From: Hypericum androsaemum
Lineage: Eukaryota; Streptophyta; Magnoliopsida; Malpighiales; Hypericaceae
Direction: 5' to 3'
Assembly (NCBI GenBank): GCA_963995505.1
Contig: OZ023198.1
Coordinates: forward strand, 4,612,558-4,676,557
Length of the DNA: 64,000 bases
The notes beneath the pieces are model-generated. The model worked only from the letters and a program-made list of their open reading frames with translations. It ran no database searches and was not told the DNA's origin. Every line of letters begins with the position of its first letter. The stretch's first letter is position 1. Of the stretch, positions 55,250 to 64,000 are shown in pieces. The position numbers and the translations under genes are program-made.

Positions 55250-55731
55250 GGGGTCAACGTATTCGGAATTGGACTAGTCGATTTTTTTTCCTGCTGGAGT
55301 AGTTGGTGGCGGCTTGACGAGCCGGAAAATGTCTCGAATATATCTTTGTGGACTTTTAAATGGATTTGGTGTCTGACGTCGTCGAGGTGATTCCTAGAGA
55401 TGGCGTCACCTTCTTTTTCTTCGTGTTGATTCCTAGAGATAGCTTCATTTATTGGTCGCAACCTGAATTTTCATTTAAATTTAAGTCAATTTATATAAAA
55501 ACTGATGGTACCTTTTTGAAAATTGATTTCTATCTAAAGTAGAATATTTCATCGCTAATTGATCTATATAATGGTTATAATAAGTATGACTAGTTTGATG
55601 CATGTGCATTTCGACGACTTATGATTTGAAACTCTTTTCATCAGTTGTGGAGAAATATAAATTACTATATTTGAAGTAATTTAAATTTACCTATTAAAAT
55701 AATTAAATTTCACGTGGAGATTTAGTGTAAT
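55250..55731. other. module 6 spacer, continued
   Basis: Contains the GGAAAATGTCTCGAATATAT and GATTCCTAGAGATGGCGTCA blocks. No gene. Confidence 0.65.
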
Positions 55732-56654
55732 TAGGGATGGCAATTAGATCCTTATCCTGAGGGTCTACCCGATTCAGACCCGAAGGGTCCAAGATCCGTT
55801 GACTTTGACCGGGTCTAGACCCTGATCCTGCCCGGATCCTGATATTTTAAAAGGATAAGGGCATGGATATGGATCTATAGGATCCTGCCCTGATCCTACC
55901 CGAATTTTTTTAATTAATTTTAAAATAATATACATGTATATTAATTATTAGACATAATACAAAATTCTCAATTTTGTTGGCAGGTAAATATTTTTTATTA
56001 AAACAAAAGTTCAAAACAGAGGAAGCGCAAAAAGAAAGACAAGATAAAGGGGCCCGATATTTACATCAGTTACAACCCCACCCCCGACCAAAACGTTCCT
56101 TCAATCTCAATAGGTAAAGAAGAGGGACCTATAAATTCTTGTAGGCAATCAAGAAAGTGAGCAGTGATTGATTGTGAATGATCAAGGCATCCGTCCAAAG
56201 GATCCACTCTTGAACATGAAAGAGCACAAAATACAGGAGAAGCTCATTATCGTACCTCGTCTCATTGAAGATAATAGCATTACGAAGCAGCCACATGCCC
56301 CAAGTAATAGCAGCAAAAATTACAAACCAAATTCTTAATTTTAACTTACCCAACTTCAACTTTTTTTGATTTATTTTTTTGGTTTCTTTGTATTGATATT
56401 TTTAATGAATGAAAATGCCCCATTGCTATTTGAAAACTATCAAAAGATAATTTAATTTTTAAAAATTAAATATATTTAAAAAAATACTGACCCGCGGGTC
56501 GCCCTGATCCTGCCCGATTTTTTAGGACCCAGATCCTGCCCGAATCCTTATTTTTAAAGAGGATAAGGGTAAGGATCTGGGTCTACCATTTAAAAAGAGG
56601 GTAAGGATCTGGGTTCTATAGATCCTACCCGGATCCTGCCCATTGCCATCCCTA
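55732..56654. mobile_element. hAT-type non-autonomous element 3 with nested LINE piece
   Basis: Starts TAGGGATGGCAATTAGATCC and ends with the complement of TAGGGATGGCAATGGGCAGG. A perfect 8-bp duplication AGTGTAAT flanks it (55724-55731, 56655-56662). Subterminal regions are rich in GGATCCTGCCC and related motifs. No transposase. Confidence 0.92.
55985..56400 (-). pseudogene. LINE fragment inside hAT 3
   Basis: Minus strand reads LRIWFVIFAAITWGMWLLRN and continues IIFNETRYDNELLL, the segment between zf-RVT and RNase H of plant LINEs. It ends with an A/T-rich tail towards 55985. It splits the hAT interior. Confidence 0.75.
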
Positions 56655-56662
56655 AGTGTAAT

Positions 56663-57049
56663 ATCCAATCTCATAGTAGCAAAGTCATTCCAAATTAGTA
56701 AATTGCTAAAAAAAATTTTTGCAAATTTTTATTAGCTAAATTAAACATTTTGTAAAAAATTAGCCGTCATTCAAAGATTAAGTGGGACAGTTTCCCTTCA
56801 AAACTGTCATGTAATTTTTCAATTTAAACCAAATTAGTAAATGTATCTTTATTTACAAAAGAGAACGACTAGAATAATAAATTAGGACCCTGGGAATAAA
56901 TACTCTTCACTTGGACTGGATTTTTATATTTTGATCATATACCGAAAATCTGAATACCAACTAAACCCGAACCGGGGAAGAAATATGTAGTTCTATTTTT
57001 CTGACCCATGACCAAACGGTCATATTTAGCATATTTTTTAGAGTATCTT
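56663..57049. other. module 6 spacer
   Basis: Contains GGGACAGTTTCCCTTCAAAA and CTGGGAATAAATACTCTTCA blocks of the module. No gene. Confidence 0.65.
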
Positions 57050-57120
57050 GGCGGCATGACCGAGTGGTAAGGCAGTGGATTACAAATCCATTTTCTCCAG
57101 TTCAAATTTGGGTGTTGCCT
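57050..57120 (+). tRNA. plastid-type tRNA-Cys copy, anticodon changed to ACA
   Basis: 71 nt. GGCGGCATGACCGAGTGGTA, then a 5-bp anticodon stem with loop TTACAAA, the T arm with TTCAAAT, and a closing acceptor TGTTGCC. It matches plastid trnC-GCA in outline, but the anticodon GCA is ACA (57082-57084) and most differences are C to T or G to A. Acceptor, anticodon and T stems still pair when G-U is allowed. There are no plastid neighbours, so this is a nuclear copy of plastid DNA, probably non-functional. Confidence 0.65.
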
Positions 57121-57660
57121 GAAGTTTGCTCGATTGAATACAAAGTTTGGAAATCCAATTTCGGTAAGATTGGATCTTAATCGTAGTTCAGATTTAAGTC
57201 GGTTCAGTGAAAGCGAACGCAAAATCTCAAACATTTCGTTTTGAATTTCAAATAGGATATTCTTTTGTAATTTTAATCTCATTTTTAAATGATATCCCCT
57301 CCAAGAAATTAAAAACATAAATCCTAATACATATTCAAATCAATTACATATTTGAACGGGATTTTATATACGTAGGCATGGTATAGCCATTCGGACTTTT
57401 TTACATTGACCAAACGAATTAAATCCTGAAAAAAAATGACCACATTAGAAACTCAATTTATGGTTGAGTAATGACTAATGTTAGGGATACGTGGTTATGG
57501 AAAATCACGAAAAAATCAAAGTCTTTTAAGAAATTCAAGGAATGTTCGAAATTATGGTGAGCTAGATGGAGAGCTTAAAAGAATTTTATTTCTAAAAAGT
57601 TTCAAATTACCAGAATCTTTATAACCAATTTTGACATTTTAAGGATGGAATTAAAGATTT
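57121..57660. other. unassigned DNA, then module spacer
   Basis: 57121-57360 is unrecognised. 57400-57660 is the module block before the CRF leader and opens duplicated block copy 2. Confidence 0.5.
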
Positions 57661-57805
57661 ATTTCCTGTACTGGGTTTTAGGCTTTTAGCGAGGTTTAAG
57701 GACTTGTAAACCGGAAGGAGTTTTCTTTATATCAAGGACTTTGTGAAGAGACTTTCTTCCCTCCAATTAACCACCTCTTCCTTTTGGAGGAGGAGGAGAG
57801 GGATA

Positions 57806-58489
57806 ATGTATGGACCGAGTGGGAAGATTGCGAAACCGCGGAGGCCATCGAATTGTTTGTCAAGAGGTGCGAGGAGAAGGCCATGGAGGAAGTTCTCTGC
57901 TGAGATCAGGGATCCGTTCGAGAAGCATCGGCTGTGGCTTGGTACATTCGAAACTGCAGAGGAGGCGGCCGTGGTTCACAGGGATCAGAAGCTCGAGTTT
58001 CATCGGAGGACGATGCTGGACAAGGCCGACGAGGTACTGATCAGGAACGAATACCTCTCCGTGCAGTCTGATTTATCCGATTCTCTGCTTGATGCATCCT
58101 CTGTTGAAAATCAATTCAAAAGAATAAGCTTGGATGGTGCATTGCAAGGAGTGAGCAATATGGATAAGGGAATGAAGGATTATGATCCGGATAATACGGT
58201 CGAAGATGATGATCTTGAAGAGGAAAAAGAAAGGCTATTATTATCTGGTCTACTGGAGGAGCCAGTGCTCTCTCCTTCAGCCATTAAGGAGATCCAAGTT
58301 GGTGATGGTTGTTTCTCCAAGTGCAGGTTATTTTATGATCATGGAAAGTCTTTTGGATCAAGTGACAATGGTTGTTTGATTGATTTCCCAATTAATTTCT
58401 CTGCTGATTTGGCTCCTTCCAGTCCAGAGATTCTCAAGTTCACCGAGGAGACTTTGAATTTTGAAGCAATCATGAAATTTTGCAGATAG
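57806..58489 (+). CDS. CRF-like AP2/ERF protein, AP2 domain kept, N-terminus lost
   Basis: 227 residues from the ATG at 57806; an upstream extension to 57743 would need GTG. Residues 20-70 hold the AP2/ERF domain: [18 protein letters not shown] and [16 protein letters not shown]. Changes against GVRxRPWGK (V to A, G to R) hit the DNA-contact strand. The CRF motif found in the copies at 27262 and 35033 is missing because leader sequence joins directly to [12 protein letters not shown]. The C-terminus ([17 protein letters not shown], ending FEAIMKFCR) is the same as at 35033. It is the best AP2 domain in the window, though possibly not functional. Confidence 0.7.
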   Translation: MYGPSGKIAKPRRPSNCLSRGARRRPWRKFSAEIRDPFEKHRLWLGTFETAEEAAVVHRDQKLEFHRRTMLDKADEVLIRNEYLSVQSDLSDSLLDASSVENQFKRISLDGALQGVSNMDKGMKDYDPDNTVEDDDLEEEKERLLLSGLLEEPVLSPSAIKEIQVGDGCFSKCRLFYDHGKSFGSSDNGCLIDFPINFSADLAPSSPEILKFTEETLNFEAIMKFCR

Positions 58490-59142
58490 GAGGGGGATTT
58501 CATTTTTGTTCAATTGGGAATTTAAGGATGTTTCCAAAAGGAAGGGATTTAATTGGTGGTGGAGAGTTTATGTACATGTTTACTGCTTTTCAATACTCCA
58601 AGATGTTGCTAGTTTTTGTATAGTTGACAATTTGACAAATTTTGACCAAATATTTTGTGCTTCGTAATTTTTTTAAACGATTTGACTTTTTTTTTCTTGG
58701 TAAATAAAATTTATTCATAATTTTATATAATCAGTTCGTAAGTTTTTTACTGCCAATCCGACTGTACTTTAAAATGCGAAGATACAAAGAATACATCTAA
58801 TGAGGCTCAATTAAACTTTAAAAGGAATTACCCACGCCAACTACGAGACTCTTTTTTTCACCCAAAAAAGACAACAATCTTTTAACAGAATTTCAAGAGT
58901 AATAAAGCTCCAATCTTTACGAGTGTTTCTGACCTCTTAAATTGATAAAGATCCAATCTTTATGAGTTTTTTTCGATCTTTTAAAGTGACAAAGATTAGT
59001 TCTTGATGGGTTTCTCCTCAGAATGTTGTTGCTAATTGGGGTTGATTGGCTTCCAAGAAACCGTATTGTCTGTGTGTGTTTTTCGGGTTTTAGCGAGGTT
59101 TAAGGTCTGTGAAGGAAGAACAATCAAGGAGCATTTTATCCG

Positions 59143-60213
59143 ATGAGGAAACGTCGGATCACAGACATATACAACGATCTCGATGATGGAAAGATCAGAA
59201 ACCAAGTTGAAGCCATACAAAATGTTAGGGTAACATGTCTTTATATAGAGGCAAACCCTTGTACATCAAGTAAGCTATCTAGGTCAAATTAGGAATCGAA
59301 AAGCTAGTCCAAATAGAATAGGAAACAAGTCCACAAATCGTTTTCTCTTTAATTTCTCGACATCTCTAACACATGGAAAGGAACCCGAAAGGCGGTCGAA
59401 TGGTTCGTCCAGCGTTGTGAGGCGGTCGAGTGGGAAGTATTCTGCTCAGTTCGAGGATCCATTCAAGGGGCAGAATGTGTGGCTTGGCTTGTTCGACACG
59501 GAAAAGGAGGCGGAGTTGGCTTGCCGACGTCGGCAGCTTGAGGTTGACAGGAGGAGGTCAATGCTGGCCAGGGCTGGAAAGGATCGGATCAAACACCGCG
59601 ATCCGGATGTTGTAGAGTTGTCAGGTGATGATGACGATGGAAAGATCCTAAACCAAGTTGTGCAAGATCCAAAACCATGTTTTGATGCTTATAATCAAGG
59701 CCTGAACTCTGGACCAAGTGGCAAGATTGTTCGTGGAAAGAAACCCGAAACGCGGTCTAATGGTTTGTCCAGCGTTTTGAGGCAGCCATGTGGGAAGTAT
59801 TCTGCTGAGTTCAAGGATCAATTCAAGAGGCGGAAGGTGCGGCTTGGCTTGTTCGACACGAAAGAGCTCGAGGTTTTCGGGAGGTCAATGCAGGCCACGG
59901 CTAGCGAGGAGTTACGCCCGACAAGGCTGAAAAGGTGTTATTGCCGGACATTAAACCTGTGCAGTCTGTAGATGACCCGTTCGAGCTCTTTTCGCCATCT
60001 TCCTCTGTTAAGTCTCAATTGAACAGAAAGAACCATGTGGTTGATGGAGTGAAGGACCAACCTGCAATTGTCTCATCTGTTGAAGGTGCATTACAAGAAA
60101 ATACCGACGCGACCGAGGGAGTAGAAGACGATGATCTTGAAGAAAGGCTATTGGTATCTAGTCTACTGGAGGAGCCAGTGCTGTCTCCTTCTGAATTGGA
60201 AAGAAAATCATGA
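59143..60213 (+). pseudogene. CRF-like gene with two AP2-like halves, broken
   Basis: Starts MRKRRITDIYNDLDDGKIRN like 36492. An LTR-like insert follows (59223-59371). The frame 59417-59971 then has two worn AP2 pieces, SSGKYSAQFEDPFKGQNVWL with GLFDTEKEAELACRR and, about 110 residues on, GKYSAEFKDQFKRRKVRLGL. Between them lie KHRDPDVVELSGDDDDGK (CRF-like) and GPSGKIVRGKK. Indels near 59920 shift the frame; the acidic C-terminus continues in frame 59935-60213 (VQSVDDPFELFSPSSSV). The copy at 36492 looks like a shortened form with only the second half. Confidence 0.72.
59223..59371 (-). repeat. LTR-like insert in the CRF-like gene
   Basis: 149 bp with ends TGTTAGAGATG and CCCTAACA on the minus strand and a TATA box CTATATAAAGACATG in the right place. 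No target duplication seen; part of the host gene is missing at the insert. Probably a small solo LTR. Confidence 0.55.
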
Positions 60214-60774
60214 AATTTTGCAGATAGGCATCGAAGATGTTACTAACAGTTGGAGGTTTAATTAGTGGTAGAGATTTCTGAAGTTGATGTTCATGTTAGT
60301 TGTTCTGCAGCAATCCAAGATGTTGCAGCTTTGTGTATAGTTTAACAATTCTATAAACATAATGACAAGATACTGCATTTGTTATAATTCAAGATTATGT
60401 CTTTCTCGGATTAGTCGACCAAGTGAATGCTCGGACACCATGTGATTAAATTTTTTTTTTGTCTTTTCTTCTCTTTTCCGTACCCTTTCAGTAGCTAAAG
60501 ACTGATGCTTCTTCCTTGGTGCAAATGTTAATTTAAGGCATCGTGATTGGTGTAGGCTTACTTGCATTGCAAGTATAAATGGTTATTAAATGGACATCTC
60601 ATGCCCACCACTACTCTTGAAACTAGTAATATGGTAACTTTAACGATTGATTTCAAAACAAATTGCGATAGACAGATGGGATGAAAGCTTGAACTTCGTT
60701 ATCTTGTACCAACGAGAGTTGGTCCAGATAGTAAGTGCTTTGAATTCTCTTAAGAAAGTCTTGATTCAAGTCTA
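60214..60774. other. 3' region of the CRF-like gene, duplicated tail
   Basis: Matches 37180-37735 (AGATGTTGCAGCTTTGTGTA, CGTGATTGGTGTAGGCTTAC). No further gene. Confidence 0.7.
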
Positions 60775-61031
60775 TTTTTTTTTTGGGTAGGTAAAGATAT
60801 GTTTCATTAAGAAATAAAAGTAAAGAAAGGAAAACACAAGACCAACGGAGAACAAAGGAAAATCTGTACTACTTACAGAGGAGAATCTCATCCCCTACCC
60901 GAATGCGCCCATCCCCTACTTCGAATGTCGACGCCCCCACGGAAGAAGGTCAAGCACTCGTAAAAATACTCATAGCGAACACACTCGATAATTACAATTG
61001 TTCCTAAGTTATAAACTCAATCCTATCGAAC
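60775..61031 (-). mobile_element. short 3' LINE insertion
   Basis: A run of ten T at 60775 (poly-A on the minus strand). TCAAGTCT stands on both sides (60766-60773 and 61032-61039), and the duplicate block at about 37720 lacks the insert. No domain is visible in so short a piece. Confidence 0.65.
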
Positions 61032-61584
61032 TCAAGTCTCATGATTGTAAAAAATATTATCTCAAGTCTCATGAATATAAAAAATATCATTGAGAAATCC
61101 TCCTCTTAAATATGATCCAAAAATACTCGAACATCTACGTTTCGATACTCGTAGATTTTCTGAGAGCAAATATCGATACTCGTAGTTGACTACAAGTTTT
61201 TACCCTGAAAACAAGTTTTCCGGTAGAAAATTCAAGGAGAGGTACGCTGGGCCAATGAGAATACTAGCCCATCTGGGCTTCCTGCTTCGAGAGCCTATCA
61301 GCCCCAAAAGGTAAACAACAAAGAAATCCACGTGGCCCATAGACAATTCATGCTCTTGGAGAGTGCCGTGATACTAGTTCCAAAAGAAAAAAAGTCTTAG
61401 CAAAATTTACATTCCAGTCTAACTTTATTTTTGAAGATAATTTTATCTTATGTGTCTTGATTATCTATTATGATCAGAATTTTCAACTAAATAAAAATAT
61501 GAAATTGAAAAATTATTGTCAATAAAACCACAAAATATTTAGTTAAAAAATAAACTATATACAGTATTAACGTAATTTTTATGC

Positions 61585-61587
<3 letters not shown>

Positions 61588-61648
<61 letters not shown>
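61588..61648. repeat. (TA)n microsatellite, expanded
   Basis: About 30 TA units. The counterpart at about 38257 in duplicated block copy 1 has only four to five. Confidence 0.92.
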
Positions 61649-61654
<6 letters not shown>

Positions 61655-62702
61655 CAAAAGAAGCAGACTACGTGGAAGCCAAGGCACGAAAAAGAAAAAG
61701 TGACAGGCTGGATCTCGTCAAGTCCAACTCGTAACTTTGACTTGTAAATTGGCCAATGCTTTTGGAACTTGCGGTTCAATATTAACTGAATTCTCGAGTT
61801 TGAATTTTTTTTTAAAATATAACAGTGTTAACATTCTCAAATTCTAGATTGCAAATTAAACTGAAATACTTCCGTTCAAGCGATTTGTGATTCTTATCTT
61901 AAAATTTTAGACCGAATACATAAATTGTATGGCATATCTCTCATTTAATGTCATACAAAATTGAGTGTTCAAATTTTATGTCGTGATGTAGATCATACAA
62001 AATTCAGAATATGATCGAATTGAGCTCCCCGTACTGTAGGGCGTGTGTCAGATTTTAATCCAACACGAATATAATTTGAATTAAATACGTAGATTTTAAC
62101 ATTTTTTGGTTAGTTATAATTAAGCCAGTTATGATGACACAATGTTTTGACATGTAATGTAACCAACTGTCATTGATTTGAGCAGTTCCTGACGCGTTGC
62201 AAAGTGGGAATAAGAACAACAGAGTACGGCGAAGATCTAAAGGGATACCCGGCAAGATCCATCAGACAAGGAGTTTTAGTGCGGCACAAGAAAGCAGTTT
62301 GATCGGGTTCAAATCTCTTTGAAAATATAACAATTTTCGGTTGATCAATTCCAGCATGAAATATTGTTCTGACCATTTGATGACTTTGTGTAAAGCACAA
62401 CAGATATATACTTATCACAAAAAAAAGGACAACAGATATATAGCAATGTCACGCGTATGTGTACGTCGCTAATTTTTTTCCTTTAAAGTCCACATTATTT
62501 CGTGTTTTTTGATGTATTATTATCTCGTGGATACAATAGTGGATACGAACTCGACTTCCAAGTAAGGAAATTACAAGTAAATGAGAAATCTATTCTCAAA
62601 CTTGATTCATATCATATTCAATAATCAAAGTCTGCCCGCTAACTACATAAAATGAGGTATTTATAGGCTATAAGAGAGTTAATGATCCAATGTATCTAGC
62701 AA
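61649..62702. other. duplicated tail and spacer
   Basis: Up to 62528 counterpart of 38265-39155. 62529-62702 nothing recognisable. Confidence 0.6.
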
Positions 62703-62722
62703 TCAAAATAACAAATGACTTT

Positions 62723-63769
62723 TTTTTATACGTAAAATTTTATTACCCACCAAGAAAATACCACAATGTGCATGAATGTACTACACCAAAAATAGAGACA
62801 CAACCAAAGATTACACCAAAGCGTGCAAAAAAGCACAACACCAAAAATACACCAAAGGCCCACCAAAGCCCACTGCGCCTCAAGCCCAAACCACGAAAAA
62901 AGTCCGAAAATGCCAGCCTTGGAGAAGGCCCATAGAGGCCCAAACCTGAAATAGGCCCAACACAGACCAAAAATGCGGAGAACCCTACCGCCTCGTCGCC
63001 GACGAAACCTAGGACCAGACCAGCCCCAAAGCTCCGGCACCACAACTCCGGCTTACCTCGCTGCCACCTCCGACGGCCACCCCATAGCTCGCCCATCAAA
63101 AGTGGCGCCAAGACCACGTCCCCGGGGGGAAGAGCAGGAGGACGAATCAAAGAGACACCGGGGAGAGCGCGAAAGGCAAAAACAGAGAGCCCAAATCCGA
63201 ACATCCAAACACCGTAGATCACCCGCCACCGACCGGATCCCTCAGCCACCCCTGACGGCCACCGCGCCACCAACCCAGGAACTCCCGACTCCCAATCGCA
63301 CCTGCAGAAAAGGTGGACACCAAATTTCCAAAGGGACATCTGCCAAAGGAGGAAGACAACCGTCCAAACCCTACCTGCAAAAGATGATGAAGAAGCCAGG
63401 AGAAGCCCCGGGCAAGGGAAAACTGCAACCGCGAGGAGAGAGGCCATCAGAGCTCGCATAACACGAGGGAGGAAAACCGGCGAGGGGGAAACTCCAAAGC
63501 GGGGGCTACATGACCCGCGACTCGGAGGGGAGGAAAATCCACCACCAAGCCGCGCTGGACCCTGCCATGATCACCAGCTGTGGGGAGGACGCCGGCGGTC
63601 CTTCCAAAGGAAGAGGAGAGACGACACTCAAACGGAGTTTTGGGGGAGGAGGGGACGAGATGAAGGGGAAGAGGGAGGGGAGGAACGGAGGAGATGGAGA
63701 TGCCTAGGAAGGAGTGCCTGAGAGAAAATATCTGTTTTCCTACATATTATTTTGTCTCATCTGTCGAAT
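62723..63769 (-). mobile_element. non-LTR retroposon with 20-bp target duplication
   Basis: A 20-bp direct repeat starting TCAAAATAACAAATG stands at 62703-62722 and 63770-63789. A T run follows the left copy, so the element is on the minus strand with its poly-A at the left. The element is GC-rich in its 5' part (63000-63715). It has no RT, zf-RVT or RNase H; a 238-codon open frame (62743-63459, minus) has no family likeness. It may be a LINE with its coding part deleted (leader joined to 3' end) or a retroposed transcript. Confidence 0.75.
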
Positions 63770-63789
63770 TCAAAATAACAAATGACTTT

Positions 63790-64000
63790 AAAACTTCTTT
63801 GTGTCTCTTTGAATTCTGGCCGTCAATTGGAAAGAAAATATCTCCCGGAATACTTTGAATATGATGACGTAAAATATATGGATAGAAAGATGATTGAATT
63901 GGATTTCCAATGCCACCGATGGTGTATGAATCAGAGCTCTCTAGAGAAAATTATGACTAGATCATTGACTGCTGCTTGGTTCAGCGAATCTGGAACGTGC
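63790..64000. other. unassigned right edge
   Basis: No gene recognised in the remaining 211 bp. Confidence 0.5.

Larger units (their letters stand above)
57400..62528 (+). repeat. segmental duplication, copy 2
   Basis: Counterpart of 34300-39155. Differences include a retained AP2 domain in the first gene, an LTR-like insert in the second, a short LINE insert (60775) and a much longer (TA)n tract (61588). Confidence 0.85.

Noticed and set aside
59417..59971. Intact 184-codon AP2 gene
   Set aside because: Comparison with 36492-37172 shows the end of this frame is shifted and the true C-terminus continues in another frame, so it is treated as a pseudogene.
62973..63461. Plus-strand frame of 162 codons, very basic
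   Set aside because: GC-rich retroposon body read in sense opposite to its poly-A; no domain and no start context.

Overview
The window reads as nuclear DNA of a land plant, most likely a eudicot. It is AT-rich, with plant-type Ty1/copia and Ty3/gypsy LTR elements, TRIMs, a Cassandra-like LTR carrying a 5S rRNA-like stretch, hAT and Mutator-like DNA elements, plant LINEs with zf-RVT and RNase H domains, and a plastid-type tRNA-Cys copy. The host genes belong to plant-only families: NIMIN-type NPR1 interactors and CRF-type AP2/ERF factors. The species cannot be named from the sequence.

Layout. 1-3250 is a decayed copia element on the minus strand, open at the left edge. 3251-11500 is mostly AT-rich spacer with LINE remnants, two TRIMs and one solo LTR nested in a LINE. 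From about 11.5 kb to 62.5 kb the window is built from diverged copies of one module. The module has a minus-strand NIMIN-like gene, a long AT-rich spacer with recognisable blocks, a leader shared by the copies, and one or two plus-strand CRF-like genes. Module traces lie at 11530-23300, 23745-27408, 28150-30590, 30800-37200, 45750-50210 (partial, with a DNAJC17-like gene behind the leader) and 53500-60213. The blocks 34300-39155 and 57400-62528 form the clearest duplicated pair, with near-identical stretches.

Genes. Three NIMIN-like ORFs of about 127 residues look intact (14027-14410, 28327-28710, 31086-31472), one is broken (53751-54106) and one is a stub (24415-24530). CRF-like genes sit at 35033-35830 (AP2 domain lost), 36492-37172 and 57806-58489 (AP2 present but altered) and 59143-60213 (two AP2-like halves, broken). 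Further CRF fragments lie at 22985, 27262, 49165 and 50052. A truncated DNAJC17-like J-protein with an 11-residue repeat expansion is at 46148-46687. Most other open frames come from transposons or low-complexity sequence.

Mobile DNA. Three Mutator-like elements with related long terminal inverted repeats and 9-bp target duplications lie between 15.2 and 19.6 kb. Two of them appear to carry host gene pieces (RRM protein, F-box/LRR protein), and the third is filled by a G-rich repeat. A different TIR element at 51.7-52.8 kb carries a CCCH zinc-finger fragment. Several insertions can be dated relative to each other by nesting and by the empty sites kept in sister modules.

How the genes may work together is inference only. 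NIMIN proteins modulate NPR1 in salicylic acid signalling and CRFs are transcription factors, so the array would be a fast-evolving regulatory cluster if it is expressed. No previously undescribed enzymatic system was seen. The most unusual material is the decaying NIMIN/CRF module array and the gene-fragment-carrying TIR elements inside it.
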